Source: CAWDLX01 sp963753485
GTDB lineage: Bacteria > Actinomycetota > Actinomycetes > Mycobacteriales > Micromonosporaceae
Direction of reading: 5' to 3'
Assembly (NCBI GenBank): GCA_963753485.1
Contig: CAVWCL010000013.1
Coordinates: forward strand, 84,202-148,201
DNA: 64,000 nt
Shown: piece by piece, positions 26,455 through 36,092 of the stretch
Numbering within the stretch: position 1 is the first letter of the stretch
Layout of the letters: the number at the start of each line of letters is the position of its first letter
Notes under the pieces: model-generated
What the model saw: the letters and a program-made list of their open reading frames with translations, nothing else
Databases searched by the model: none
Told to the model about the DNA's origin: nothing
Made by a program: the position numbers and the translations under genes

Positions 26455-27107
26455 GGCCGGGCGGAGGTGGCTGCCGGTAGGTCACGCACCCGGCTCGAGT
26501 CCCAGGGCTGCGCCCACCCGGCCAGGTCGAGCAGGGTGGTGATGATGCCGGCGGTGAAACCCCAGACCAGTAGCCCGCGGACGTCGAACGCGGCCCCGAC
26601 GTACCCGCTGGGGTGACGCACCCGCAGCCGGTTGGCCGGATCCACCAGCTCGCCGATCGGTACCCGTTCCACGAGCGCGACCTCACCCAGGTCAACCGGC
26701 GCCACCGGGTGCGGCGCGTGCCACCAGGCCAGCACCGGCGTGACCACGTACCCACTGACCGGTATCCACAGCCGGGGCAGCGTCGCGACCACCGTGGCCG
26801 ATGACGGCTCCAGACCCACCTCCTCGGCCGCCTCCCGCAGGGCGGTCGCGGCCGCGTCCACGTCCTCCTCGTCGCTGGCACCGCCCGGGAACGCCGGCTG
26901 GCCGGCGTGACTGCGCAGGGTGGCCGCGCGCTGCAGCACGAGCAGGTCGGGCCCGGTCTCGAGCTGCTCGCCCAGCAGGACCAGCACGGCCGAGCGCCGC
27001 CCGCCGATGGCGGGAGTCGGCCAGCGGGAGAAGTCGGACCGCTTGGCGGCCGCGGCCCGGCTCGCCAGCGGCTCCCACCACGCCGGCAACCCGGTCGTGG
27101 CGTTCAC
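26394..27107 (-). CDS. CoA pyrophosphatase, NUDIX hydrolase
   Basis: 237 residues. The NUDIX box appears as GGASDEEDVD...REAAEEVGL, preceded by the CoA-pyrophosphatase (UPF0035) motif LRSHAGQPAFPGG, so it should split CoA or acyl-CoA into 4'-phosphopantetheine and 3',5'-ADP. It corresponds to Rv3672c by position. The GTG start overlaps the tlpA stop (GTGA). The last 19 residues (NARSERVRAPQRERKAGG) are encoded by the first 56-bp repeat unit and are probably not part of the fold; the natural end would be near LPAATSARP. Confidence 0.9.
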   Translation of the reverse strand: MNATTGLPAWWEPLASRAAAAKRSDFSRWPTPAIGGRRSAVLVLLGEQLETGPDLLVLQRAATLRSHAGQPAFPGGASDEEDVDAAATALREAAEEVGLEPSSATVVATLPRLWIPVSGYVVTPVLAWWHAPHPVAPVDLGEVALVERVPIGELVDPANRLRVRHPSGYVGAAFDVRGLLVWGFTAGIITTLLDLAGWAQPWDSSRVRDLPAATSARPVNARSERVRAPQRERKAGG

Positions 27108-27673
27108 CCCGGCACTGCCAGGTAGCGGTGGGCCAGACCCTCCAGGGTGGACTCGGTGAGGGCGCCGGTGACGTCCTCATGGCGCACGGCGCCGGTGGCG
27201 TCGACCAGAAGGGTCACCGGCAGTGCGGTGCGGCCCCACGCGGTCAGCAACCGGCTCCGAGGATCGAAGACGGCCGGGAAGGAGACCCCCAGGTCGGTCC
27301 CGGCCGACGCGGCGGCGCTGCGGCCGTCGGCCGTGTTCACACCGATCACCAGGACGCCGGTGCGGTGTGCGTCGGCGAAGCGTTGCAGCGCCGGCAGCTC
27401 GGCCCGGCACGGCGCGCAGCTCGATGCCCAGAAGTTCAGCACCGCGGGCCGGCCCAGGTGGGCGAGGTCGACCGGTTCGCCACCGGTGAAGCAGGGCAGG
27501 CTGATCGCGGGGAGCAGACGCGATCCGGTCGGGGCGGCGCCAGTGGCTCGCTGCCCGGCCGGACAGGGTGCGAACGGCGAGGCCACAGAGACACTCACCG
27601 CGGGCGCTCCGGCCGAGCAGCCGGCGAGCAGGGTCGCGGTCAGCACCAGCACACCGATAGCCCGCGCGATCAC
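27104..27673 (-). CDS. TlpA-like thiol-disulfide lipoprotein
   Basis: 189 residues. The signal peptide ends in a lipobox (LLAGC, Cys about 18), so the protein is anchored outside the membrane. The thioredoxin-fold domain has the redox motif CAPC in NFWASSCAPCRAELPAL and cis-Pro region RTALPVTLLVD. It is predicted to reduce or oxidise extracytoplasmic thiols. GTG 27673 overlaps the nth stop (GTGA) and its own stop overlaps the NUDIX start (GTGA), so nth-tlpA-NUDIX is a tightly coupled operon, as in mycobacteria. Confidence 0.9.
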   Translation of the reverse strand: MIARAIGVLVLTATLLAGCSAGAPAVSVSVASPFAPCPAGQRATGAAPTGSRLLPAISLPCFTGGEPVDLAHLGRPAVLNFWASSCAPCRAELPALQRFADAHRTGVLVIGVNTADGRSAAASAGTDLGVSFPAVFDPRSRLLTAWGRTALPVTLLVDATGAVRHEDVTGALTESTLEGLAHRYLAVPG

Positions 27674-28407
27674 GTCGGCCGCCGCGCGAGGGCGACGATG
27701 TCGGCCGCCCGTGGGCCCTTGACCAGGCCAGCCGCGACGACCGGGTCGGTCGGGCCAAGCCCATACGCCGGGCAGTCGCGGGCCAGCGGGCAGGCCCCGC
27801 AGGCGGGTCGGCGCGAGTGGCAGACGCGGCGGCCATGAAAGATCACCCGATGCGAGAGCATCGTCCACTCGCGACGGTCGATGAGCGCGCCAACGTCACG
27901 CTCGATCTTCACCGGGTCGACCTCGTCCGTCCATTGCCAGCGCCGCACCAGCCGGCTGACATGGGTGTCCACGGTGATGCCGGGCACATCGAACGCGTTG
28001 CCCAGAATGACGTTGGCGGTCTTCCGGCCGATCCCGGGCAGGTCGACCAGATCCGCCATCCGACCGGGCACCACGCCGTCGAAGCGCTCCACCAGGGCCT
28101 GACCCAACTTGATCAACGAGTCGGTCTTGTTGCGGAAGAAACCGGTCGGTTTGATCATCTCTTCCAGCTCGCCCCGATCGGCGGCGGCATAGGCGGCCGC
28201 GGTCGGATAACGCGCGAAGAGCTTGGGCGTCACCTCGTTGACCCGCTGGTCGGTGCATTGCGCGGAGAGGATCGTGGCCACCGCGAGCTGCAACGGCGAG
28301 TCGTGGTCGAGCTCGCAGTGTGCGTCCGGATGGATCACCGCAAGCTCCCGTGCCATCCGCCGGGCCCGGCGCTTGCGGCCGAGCTCGGTCTCGGTCACGG
28401 CACCCAA
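27670..28407 (-). CDS. nth: endonuclease III
   Basis: 245-residue DNA glycosylase/AP lyase that removes oxidised pyrimidines. The helix-hairpin-helix LVDLPGIGRKTANV carries the catalytic Lys, and VDTHV carries the catalytic Asp. The [4Fe-4S] cluster ligands are the C-x6-C-x2-C-x5-C series in CHSRRPACGACPLARDC. It is the first gene of the nth-tlpA-NUDIX-marP operon. The 80 bases before it, up to the CapA gene, hold no feature I can support. Confidence 0.96.
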   Translation of the reverse strand: MGAVTETELGRKRRARRMARELAVIHPDAHCELDHDSPLQLAVATILSAQCTDQRVNEVTPKLFARYPTAAAYAAADRGELEEMIKPTGFFRNKTDSLIKLGQALVERFDGVVPGRMADLVDLPGIGRKTANVILGNAFDVPGITVDTHVSRLVRRWQWTDEVDPVKIERDVGALIDRREWTMLSHRVIFHGRRVCHSRRPACGACPLARDCPAYGLGPTDPVVAAGLVKGPRAADIVALARRPT

Positions 28408-28487
28408 GCTACCGCTGCACGCCGACCCGCTCGCCGCCCGGGCGGTCGAACCCGAACCGTTGCCCCCGGGGCCGCCACGGGAAGTTG

Positions 28488-30131
28488 TCAGGCCGGCGGC
28501 GTGATGGCGCCGTCGGCGGTTGCGATGGCGGCGGCCGCGGCCCCGAAGTCGTCGGTGGAGAGACCGTTGACGAAGGCCAGCGCCCGGCGGCCGGGATCGG
28601 GCGCGGGCAGGCCGTGACGGACCATCTCGGTCGGCACCAGCGTCCCCCCGGCCCAGCTGCCGTCCTTGTGCAAGCTCACCCGCAGCACGCCGCCGACCCC
28701 GAGATACCCGCTGCTGTTCAGCACGCCGTACCCACAGAAGTTGCCGAGGCTGTAGGCGATCAGCCGTCCCTTGTAGAACTCCATGCCCCGCATGATGTGT
28801 GGGCCGTGGCCGAAGATGACATCGGCGCCGGCGTCGATCACCGCGTGGCTGAACGCGATCAGGTCGCCGCGGTCCTCACCCAGGAAGATCTCGTGACCGG
28901 GGTGGACGTGGGCCCGGTCCGACCCCTCGGCGCCACCCTGCATCTGGATGACGACCAGGTCCGCCTTGGCCGCGGCCTGGCTCACCAACGCCTTCGCCGC
29001 CGCGATGTGGTTGAGGTTCGCGCCCCAGCTGTAGATGGAGAAGCCCAGCACCGCCACGGTCACGCCCTTGACCGTCACATAGGTGATCTGATTCGGGGCG
29101 CCGGTGTGCTTGATACCGACCGCATCCAGCGCCGACTCGGTATTGCGCAGGCCGACCGGCCCCATGTCGTTGGTGTGGTTGTTGGCCAGGTTCAGCATCT
29201 GGAATCCGCCGTCGCGCAGGTGGTTGGCGTACGAGGGCGGCAGGTAGAACTGGAAGCAGCCGGCCTGGGTGCCGCACTTGACCTTCCCGGTATCGGCGCT
29301 CAGGGGCGTCTCCAGGTTGCCCATCACCAGGTCACTGGCGAGCGCCGCTTTGACCTGGTCGAAGAAGCCGGCCCCGTCGTTGGGCGGCAGATCGTGCGGC
29401 TCGGTGCCCATGATCACGTCCCCGACCCCGGAGAGCGTGATCGTGTCGGCGATGGGCGCCGGTACCGCGGGTGCGGAGCTGGCCGACGGCGTTGGTGCCG
29501 GCGCGCCGCCGCGTTCCCAGTTCACCTGGGTACGGTCTGGCCGGAAGTAGGCGGCGCTGGCGACCCCGGAGAGCACCGCGAGCAGGATCAGCGCCACGCC
29601 GGCGGCCAGCGCAACCATGAGCGGCTTGCGGTCCCACGGCACGATCTCGCCGCTCGGGTCGTCGTCGGGCAGGATGATCTCGAATGTCCACGATGCCACG
29701 TCGGGGCGGCGCTGCGCCGCCGTCGACTCGCTCGACCCGGCCGCGTCGGCTACCGCCGGCCCGGCCGGCGTCAATCGCACCGACGGGCCTCCCGGGGCCG
29801 AGGTCACCGCCGGCGCCAACTCCACCGGCACCCGTGGCCGGGGCACCGCGGCCGTGTCGGCGGCCGCGTCGCCAGCGACGTCGTCCGCCCGCCGAGCACC
29901 CCGGTATCCTCCGGTGGCGCCAGGTGGCGGTAATGGCTGGTAGCCGTTCGGCTCCTCGCGCGACGAGGCGTGCGGGTACGGCCACAGGTCCGGTTCTGAC
30001 GCCGCCCCGGGGTCGGGGGGCGACGCGTCCTCCGCCGGAGGAATGTCGCGGGGGTAGCCGTACACGGTCACAACGCAGGCCCATCGCCGAGGGGTGCCAG
30101 GGGTCCCGCCGAGGCTATCGGATGCGGTCAT
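28488..30131 (-). CDS. CapA-family membrane protein (metallophosphoesterase-like)
   Basis: 547 residues. A Pro-rich cytoplasmic region is followed by one membrane segment (about 180-205, VALAAGVALILLAVLSGVA), a Pro/Ser linker and a C-terminal CapA/PGA_cap domain. Its motifs are LSGVGDVIMG, GNLETPLS, NLANNHTNDMG and VIFGHGPHIMRG, the calcineurin-like metal-site pattern. Family members are tied to poly-gamma-glutamate or other envelope polymers; here no pgs genes are nearby, so the substrate is open. The ATG at 30131 overlaps the cbiZ stop (ATGA), which favours it over the GTG at 30071. Confidence 0.85.
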   Translation of the reverse strand: MTASDSLGGTPGTPRRWACVVTVYGYPRDIPPAEDASPPDPGAASEPDLWPYPHASSREEPNGYQPLPPPGATGGYRGARRADDVAGDAAADTAAVPRPRVPVELAPAVTSAPGGPSVRLTPAGPAVADAAGSSESTAAQRRPDVASWTFEIILPDDDPSGEIVPWDRKPLMVALAAGVALILLAVLSGVASAAYFRPDRTQVNWERGGAPAPTPSASSAPAVPAPIADTITLSGVGDVIMGTEPHDLPPNDGAGFFDQVKAALASDLVMGNLETPLSADTGKVKCGTQAGCFQFYLPPSYANHLRDGGFQMLNLANNHTNDMGPVGLRNTESALDAVGIKHTGAPNQITYVTVKGVTVAVLGFSIYSWGANLNHIAAAKALVSQAAAKADLVVIQMQGGAEGSDRAHVHPGHEIFLGEDRGDLIAFSHAVIDAGADVIFGHGPHIMRGMEFYKGRLIAYSLGNFCGYGVLNSSGYLGVGGVLRVSLHKDGSWAGGTLVPTEMVRHGLPAPDPGRRALAFVNGLSTDDFGAAAAAIATADGAITPPA

Positions 30132-30850
30132 GGTGGTGAAGGGCGTGCGCCGCCGGCCGAGCGCGACCAGGTGCGGGCACCGGCGGTGACGGCTGCATGA
30201 GTGGCCCGCGCGAGTCGGGCCCCCCACGTCGACCGGGGGCCGCCGAACGGCTCGGGCGGGCCCGCCCGGGGGCCGCGGCTCGACGGTGCCGGGCACCCCA
30301 CAAAGAGCGCATCACTGGCGGTACCCGTCGCATCCACCTCATAATTCCACAAGGCCTGCGCCTTCGCCTCGGTCATCGTGATCACCGCATTGACCAGGGC
30401 GGCGTCGCTGAGCGGGACCGGCACCCAGGCGACCAGGTTGATGGTGCCCGCGACCGGCTCGGGTGGGCCCGCCCGGTCGGGGGAGACCTCCCGCAGGTGA
30501 CCGTCGGGCGCCGACGCCCAGGCCGGGTGGCTCAGCCCGACCGTGGCCACCACGACGACCTCACCGTCGGTGCCGGTGCTGGCACTGGTGACATCGACCG
30601 CGGTGAGCATGCCGACGCCGCGGCCGGCCAGCGCCATGGTGGCGGCGAGGTCGGCCAGGTGCCGGTCGGGGTCGTGGCGGCGGTACGAACGGTCGACGGT
30701 GGCGTTGAGGACCCAGGACCGCTCGCCCAGGCCGGCTCCGAGCGGTCCGCTGGCGATGGCCCGCACCGGCTCGGCGAAGCGCCACACCAGCATGGCGAGA
30801 CGGTGCCCGGACTCGCTACGATGATCAACGACCGGCTGCGGCTGATACAC
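30128..30850 (-). CDS. cbiZ: adenosylcobinamide amidohydrolase CbiZ
   Basis: About 240 residues. Family landmarks are LVWRFAEPVRAI, GTINLVAWVPVPLSDAAL, TMTEAKAQAL, ATGTASDALFVGCP and GARLARATHAAV. CbiZ cuts the aminopropanol side of adenosylcobinamide or pseudo-B12 to adenosylcobyric acid for salvage. The start is uncertain; I chose GTG 30850, since the frame upstream enters the divergent crp control region. A Pro/Arg-rich tail of 15 residues follows the domain. The stop overlaps the CapA start (ATGA). No cobalamin riboswitch is recognised in the 113-base leader. Confidence 0.85.
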   Translation of the reverse strand: MYQPQPVVDHRSESGHRLAMLVWRFAEPVRAIASGPLGAGLGERSWVLNATVDRSYRRHDPDRHLADLAATMALAGRGVGMLTAVDVTSASTGTDGEVVVVATVGLSHPAWASAPDGHLREVSPDRAGPPEPVAGTINLVAWVPVPLSDAALVNAVITMTEAKAQALWNYEVDATGTASDALFVGCPAPSSRGPRAGPPEPFGGPRSTWGARLARATHAAVTAGARTWSRSAGGARPSPP

Positions 30851-30963
30851 GTTCGCGCAGCCTACGCAGTTGCCGGCTGGACGCCGGTTCGAGACCCAGG
30901 TGTGCCTAGACTGGCGGTGAAGTCCACCCTTCGGCTGGGCTTGCGGGAGACAGAAGGTGGGCG

Positions 30964-31641
30964 ATGGACGAGGTACTGGCCCGCAGCGGGATCTTCCAGG
31001 GCGTCGACCATGATGCCGCGGAGGCACTCGCCAAGGACATGGAGACGATCGAGGCCCGCAAGGGCGAGGTCGTCTTCAGTGAAGGGGAGCCCGGCGACAG
31101 CCTCTACATCGTCCTCTCCGGCAAGCTCAAGGTCGGCCGGCGGGCGGCCGACGGGCGGCAGAACCTCATCGCGGTCATGGGCCCGTCGGACATGGTGGGG
31201 GAGCTGTCACTCTTCGACCCCGGTCCGCGCACCGCCACCGCGACCGCGGTGGTCGACACCCGCCTGGCCCGGCTCCGCAAGCAGGCGCTGCGCCCATGGC
31301 TGGCCAACCGGCCGGAGATCGCCGAGCAGCTGCTGCGGGTTCTGGCTCGGCGGCTTCGCCGGACCAACGATGCGCTGGCCGACCTGATCTTCACTGACGT
31401 GCCCGGTCGGGTGGCCAAGAACCTGCTCCAGATGGCCGGCCGCTTCGGCACCCGGGAAGGCGGGGTCCTGCGGGTCACGCATGACCTGACTCAGGAGGAA
31501 TTGGCCCAGCTGGTGGGGGCGTCCCGGGAGACCGTGAACAAGGCCCTGGCCGACTTCGCCTCGCGCGGCTGGCTCCGACTGGACGGCAAGTCAGTGATCA
31601 TCATGGATCCCGAGCGCCTCGCCCGTCGGGCGCGCGTCTGA
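30964..31641 (+). CDS. crp: cAMP receptor-type regulator Crp
   Basis: 225 residues. An N-terminal cyclic-nucleotide-binding domain (GEVVFSEGEPGDSLYIV, MVGELSLFDPGPRTATATAV) is followed by a helix-turn-helix with LTQEELAQLVGASRETVNKAL. It is the likely ortholog of mycobacterial Crp (Rv3676) by sequence pattern and neighbourhood. It acts as a dimeric DNA-binding activator or repressor. An adenylyl cyclase gene lies 11 kb downstream. TAGACT at 30908-30913 could be a -10 element, but I see no good -35. Confidence 0.93.
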   Translation: MDEVLARSGIFQGVDHDAAEALAKDMETIEARKGEVVFSEGEPGDSLYIVLSGKLKVGRRAADGRQNLIAVMGPSDMVGELSLFDPGPRTATATAVVDTRLARLRKQALRPWLANRPEIAEQLLRVLARRLRRTNDALADLIFTDVPGRVAKNLLQMAGRFGTREGGVLRVTHDLTQEELAQLVGASRETVNKALADFASRGWLRLDGKSVIIMDPERLARRARV

Positions 31642-31695
31642 CGCCCGCCGCGATCGGGGAACACCTAACTTGCGGTGATCTCGTCCGCGCGACGA

Positions 31696-31725
31696 GAAAA
31701 CAAGCAGGCTTGACTGTTTGTTTTC
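31696..31725. promoter_or_regulatory. 30-bp inverted repeat, likely TetR operator
   Basis: Arms GAAAACAAGCAG and CTGTTTGTTTTC match at 11 of 12 positions around a six-base centre. The site is unusually AT-rich for this genome and ends 20 bases before the TetR GTG. TTGACT at 31711-31716 inside it could be a -35 box, so binding would block transcription. Autoregulation and control of the downstream acyl-CoA operon are inferred. Confidence 0.65.
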
Positions 31726-31745
31726 GGCGGCGCAGGCTGAGGGTC

Positions 31746-32351
31746 GTGCGCGCTCCAACCCGGGTCCCGCAGCAGGAACGCAGCCGGGCGACCCGGCAGC
31801 GGCTGCTCGCCGCGACCGTCTCGTGCCTGGTCGAGTACGGCTGGGCCGGGACCACGACCACGGTCATCGCGGAGCGGGCCGGCGTGTCCCGCGGCGGTCA
31901 ACTGCACCATTACCCGACCAAGGCCGCCCTGGTCATCGCCGCCGTCGCCCACCTCACCCAGCGCCGGGCGGCCGAGATCCGGGCCGATGCCGCGGCCCGG
32001 CGCGGACAGTCCGCCGCCGGCCGCGTGAGCCGGGTCGTCGACCTGCTCGCCGCCGCGTTCACCGGCCCGCTGTTCGCGGCGGCCCTGGAGCTCTGGGTCG
32101 CGGCGCGCACCGACGCCGAGCTGCGCGCCGCGCTGGTCCCGATGGAGGCCCGGATCGGACGGGACCTGCATCGGCTCGCGGTCGAGCTGCTGGCGGCCGA
32201 CGAGAGCCGCCCCGGCGTACGCCTGGCCGTGCAGAGCACCCTCGACCTGCTGCGGGGCCTGGGCGTGGCGAGCCTGCTCGGCGACGACGCCCAACGCCGC
32301 GACGCCCTGCTGGCCGGGTGGAAGCGGCAGCTGGTCGCGCAGCTGAGCTGA
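31746..32351 (+). CDS. TetR-family transcriptional regulator
   Basis: About 200 residues from GTG 31746 (MRAPTRVPQQERSRATRQ); an in-frame ATG upstream at 31710 lies within the operator and is less likely. The N-terminal helix-turn-helix is clear (RQRLLAATVSCLVEYG, TVIAERAGVSRGGQLHHYPTK). The C-terminal ligand domain is helical. It is the first gene before the acyl-CoA operon and probably senses a pathway acyl-CoA. The stop is ten bases before the next start. Confidence 0.88.
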   Translation: MRAPTRVPQQERSRATRQRLLAATVSCLVEYGWAGTTTTVIAERAGVSRGGQLHHYPTKAALVIAAVAHLTQRRAAEIRADAAARRGQSAAGRVSRVVDLLAAAFTGPLFAAALELWVAARTDAELRAALVPMEARIGRDLHRLAVELLAADESRPGVRLAVQSTLDLLRGLGVASLLGDDAQRRDALLAGWKRQLVAQLS

Positions 32352-32361
32352 GGAGGAGTCC

Positions 32362-33207
32362 ATGGTGGAGGTTGGCGCGATTCTCGCCGATCTCGGGGCC
32401 GAGTCGGCCGAGGTCGACCGGCTGGTCGCGCCGCTACCGGCCGCGCGGTGGCGCCTGGACACGCCGGCGGCCGGGTGGACGATCGCTCACCAGGTCGCCC
32501 ACCTGGCCTGGACCGACCGGGCGGCGCTGCTCGCGATCACCGACCCGGGCTCCTTCGCCGACCATCTCCTCGCCGCGATGGCCAGTCCGGCCACCTTCGT
32601 CGACGACGGCGCGTCAGAATTCCTGAGCGCGTCGCAGGCCCTGGCTGAGCCACCGGCACCGCCGGAGCGCTGGCGCGACGGCCACCAGGATCTGTTGGAC
32701 CGGTGGCGGGGCGGCCGGGAAGCGCTGCGGGAGGCCCTCGCCACCGTCCCGGCGGGCACCCGGATCACCTGGTACGCGACCACCATGTCACCGGCGTCGA
32801 TGGCGACCGCTCGCCTGATGGAGACCTGGGCCCATGGCCTGGACATCGCCGAGGCGCTGGACGTGCCGCCGAGGCCGACGCTGCGGCTACGCCACATCGC
32901 GCATCTGGGTCACCGCACGCTCGGGTACTCGTTCGCGGCGCACGGTCTGGCGGCACCGAGCGCACCGGTGCGGGTCGAGCTGGTCGCCCCGGACGGTGCC
33001 GTGTGGACCTTCGGGCCATCGGCGGCCGCGGACATCGTCACCGGCCCGGCATTGGACTTCTGCCTACTGGTCACCCAGCGCCGCCACCGCGACGACCTCC
33101 AGCTGGTCGCCAGCGGACCGGTCGCGCAGGCGTGGCTCGACATCGCGCAGGCGTTCGCCGGGCCGCCGGGGGCGGGCCGGCGGGCGACCGGAGACCGCGA
33201 TGGCTGA
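32362..33207 (+). CDS. TIGR03084-type DinB/MDMPI-fold protein
   Basis: 281 residues preceded by GAGGAGGAG. Conserved pattern WTIAHQVAHLAWTDRAAL near residue 40 and METWAHGLDIAEAL near 155 supply His residues of the DinB-type metal site. The actinobacterial family TIGR03084 is of unknown function and is regularly found, as here, directly before an AtuA-like gene in acyl-CoA operons. It could act as a thiol-dependent isomerase or hydrolase. It overlaps the next start by eight bases. Confidence 0.85.
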   Translation: MVEVGAILADLGAESAEVDRLVAPLPAARWRLDTPAAGWTIAHQVAHLAWTDRAALLAITDPGSFADHLLAAMASPATFVDDGASEFLSASQALAEPPAPPERWRDGHQDLLDRWRGGREALREALATVPAGTRITWYATTMSPASMATARLMETWAHGLDIAEALDVPPRPTLRLRHIAHLGHRTLGYSFAAHGLAAPSAPVRVELVAPDGAVWTFGPSAAADIVTGPALDFCLLVTQRRHRDDLQLVASGPVAQAWLDIAQAFAGPPGAGRRATGDRDG

Positions 33208-34963
33208 CGTGCTGCGGGTGGGCAACGCCTCGGGGTTCTACGGCGACCGCTTCTCGGCCTGGTCGGAGATGCTCACCGGCGGCTCACTGGACGTGCTGAC
33301 CGGCGACTACCTGGCCGAACTCACGATGCTGATCCTGGGCCGGGACCGGATGAGCGATCCGGCCCGCGGCTACGCGCGCACGTTCCTGCGCCAGATGGAG
33401 GAGTCGCTCGGCCTGGCCGTGCAGCGCGGTGTCCGCGTGGTGACCAACGCGGGCGGCCTGAACCCGGCCGCGCTCGCCGCCGCTCTGCGCGAGCTCGCCA
33501 CCCGGCTCGGCATCACCGTCCAGATCGGGTACGTCGAGGGCGACGCGGTCGACTGGCCGGGATCGCTGACCGCGAACGCGTACCTGGGGGCATTCGGCAT
33601 CGCGGAGTGCCTGCGCGCCGGCGCCGGCGTCGTGGTCACCGGCCGGGTGACCGACGCCTCGCTCGTGGTCGGGCCGGCGATCGCCCGGTTCGGTTGGCGG
33701 CGTGACGATCTCGACGCTCTCGCCGGCGCGAGCGTCGCCGGTCACGTGCTCGAGTGCGGGGCCCAGGCCACCGGCGGCAACTACGCCTTCTTCACCGAGC
33801 TCCCCGACGGTGGCCGCCGGCCGGGCTTCCCGCTCGCCGAGGTCCGGGCGGACGGCTCATCCGTGATCACCAAACACCCCGACACCGGTGGCGCGGTCAC
33901 CGTCGAGACCGTCACCGCGCAGCTGCTCTACGAGCTCGGCGCACCGCCATACCTGGGCCCCGACGTGGTCGCCCATTTCGACACGATCCAGCTGGACACC
34001 GCCGGCCCGGATCGGGTCGAGATCAGCGGAGTGCGGGGAACGCCTCCGCCGCCGACGCTCAAGGTCGGCGTCAACGTTCTCGGCGGCTACCGCAACGCGA
34101 TGTCGTTCGTCCTGTGTGGACTCGACATCGGGGCCAAGGCGAGCCTGGTTCGCGAGCAGCTGGAGGCGGCGATCGGCGCCACCGGGCTCAGCTGGCGGCT
34201 GGCGCGCACCGAGCACGCCAACGCGACGACCGAGGAGGCGGCGAGCGCGCTGCTCACGGTGCACATCCACGACCTCGACCCGGGCCGCGCCGGCCGCTCG
34301 TTCTCGCAGGCGGCGGTGGAGCTAGCGCTTGCGTCGTACCCGGGCTGCACTCTGACCACCCAGCCCGGCGACGCCAGCCCGTACGGGGTGTTCCAGGCGC
34401 ACACGGTCGCCCAGTCGGCGGTGGCCCAGGTTGCCGTGCGGCCGGACGGCACCGCGGTGCCGATCGCCCCGCCGACCATCCTCGGCCCGTCGGTCACGGC
34501 CGACCCGCCGCCGACCATCGTCGACCCGTTGGCTCGGCTCGACCCGCCGGCGGGCCCGGGCGGAGCGGCCGGCTGGGGCCCCACCCGCGCACTGCCGCTG
34601 GGACTGGTCGCCGGAGCCCGCTCGGGCGACAAGGGGGGCGATGCCAACCTCGGCGTCTGGGCCCGATCGGCTGAGGGGTACTGCTGGCTGCGCGGCTACC
34701 TCACGGTCGCCGAGGTCCAGCGGCTGCTGCCCGAGTGTGCGCAGCTGCCGGTCCGCCGCTACGAGCTGCCCAACCTGCGCGCGCTGAACTTTGTCGTCCC
34801 CGGGTTGCTCGGGCTCGGCGTGGCCGCCTCCACCCGGTTCGACCCCCAGGCCAAGGCGCTCGGCGAGTGGCTGCGTTCCCGGGTCGTCGAGGTACCGCAA
34901 CGCATCCTGACCGCAGGCACAGCCGCCGCCGCTGAGGCCGACGACTCCGGGGAGGTGGGGTGA
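33200..34963 (+). CDS. AtuA-like protein (DUF1446)
   Basis: 587 residues from ATG 33200. The N-terminal domain is DUF1446 (GNASGFYGDRFSAWSEML, LDVLTGDYLAELTM, VTNAGGLNPAAL, GRVTDASLVVGPAI). The C-terminal part contains ARSGDKGGDANLGVWAR, typical of AtuA proteins. AtuA is required for growth on acyclic terpenes in Pseudomonas, but its reaction is unknown. The same gene occurs in actinobacterial acyl-CoA carboxylase operons. The acyl-CoA dehydrogenase gene begins immediately after the stop. Confidence 0.88.
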   Translation: MADVLRVGNASGFYGDRFSAWSEMLTGGSLDVLTGDYLAELTMLILGRDRMSDPARGYARTFLRQMEESLGLAVQRGVRVVTNAGGLNPAALAAALRELATRLGITVQIGYVEGDAVDWPGSLTANAYLGAFGIAECLRAGAGVVVTGRVTDASLVVGPAIARFGWRRDDLDALAGASVAGHVLECGAQATGGNYAFFTELPDGGRRPGFPLAEVRADGSSVITKHPDTGGAVTVETVTAQLLYELGAPPYLGPDVVAHFDTIQLDTAGPDRVEISGVRGTPPPPTLKVGVNVLGGYRNAMSFVLCGLDIGAKASLVREQLEAAIGATGLSWRLARTEHANATTEEAASALLTVHIHDLDPGRAGRSFSQAAVELALASYPGCTLTTQPGDASPYGVFQAHTVAQSAVAQVAVRPDGTAVPIAPPTILGPSVTADPPPTIVDPLARLDPPAGPGGAAGWGPTRALPLGLVAGARSGDKGGDANLGVWARSAEGYCWLRGYLTVAEVQRLLPECAQLPVRRYELPNLRALNFVVPGLLGLGVAASTRFDPQAKALGEWLRSRVVEVPQRILTAGTAAAAEADDSGEVG

Positions 34964-36092
34964 GTGAGCTCACCCGAGCGGTCCGATCTGCGGGCGCTGG
35001 TCCGCCGCTTCACCGAGCGCGAAATCGTGCCCGGGCTGGACGACTGGGAGCGCGACGGCGCGGTTCCTCGCGACCTGCACGAGGCGGCGGCCCGGGCGGG
35101 CCTGCTCGGCATCGGCTACCCGGAGGAGGTCGGCGGCGTCGGCGGTGGGCCCCTCGACGCCGCCACGGTGACCGAGGAGATCATCCTCGCCGGTGGCTCG
35201 TCCGGGGTCATCGCCGCGCTCTTCACCCACGGCATCGCCCTGCCACACCTCGTGGCCACCGGCGACGCCCACCTCATCGACCGGTACGCCCGGCCGACGT
35301 TGGCCGGCAGCATGATCGGCTGCTTGGCGGTGACCGAGCCCGGCGGCGGCTCGGACGTCGCCGCGCTGCGCGCCACCGCCCGGCACGACGGCGCCGATCT
35401 CCTGGTGAACGGCGCGAAGACGTTCATCACCAGCGGGATCCGGGCCGACTTCGTCACCACCGCCGTCCGCACCGGCGGCGCGGGGTACGACGGCCTGTCG
35501 CTGGTCGTCATCGACAAGGGCACCCCGGGTTTCGTCGTGGGCCCGCCGCTAGCCAAGCTCGGCTGGCACTGCTCGGACACCGCGGAGCTGGCCTTTACCG
35601 ACGTACGGGTGCCGGTGGCCAACCTGGTCGGCACCGAGGGCAGCGGGTTTCGCCAGATCATGCGCAACTTCGCCAGCGAACGGATGTCGATGGCGGTGCA
35701 GGCGTGCGCCACCGCGCAGCGATGCCTCGACCTGACCGTGCGGTGGTGCCGCGACCGCGAGACGTTCGGGGCCGCACTCGCCACCCGGCAGGTGGTCCGC
35801 CACCGGCTGGCCGGCATGGCCCAGCTCACCACGGTCGCCCGGGCCTACGTGTGGTCGCTCGTCGAGCGGCTGCACGCCGGCGACCGGCCGGCGCCGGCCG
35901 AGGTCGCCATGGCCAAGAACGCCGCCACCGCCGCCTGTGCCGAGGTTGTCGATGCCGCCGTACAGTTGCACGGTGGCGCCGGGTACCTGCGTGGTTCCGA
36001 AGTGGAGCGTCATTACCGGGATGCGCGGATCATGGGCATCGGTGGCGGCACTACCGAGATCATGAACGAAATCATCGCGAAGGGTCTGCTCG

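Noticed and set aside
30851..30963. Cobalamin riboswitch before cbiZ
   Set aside because: The leader is short and I could not find a B12 box or the expected helices.
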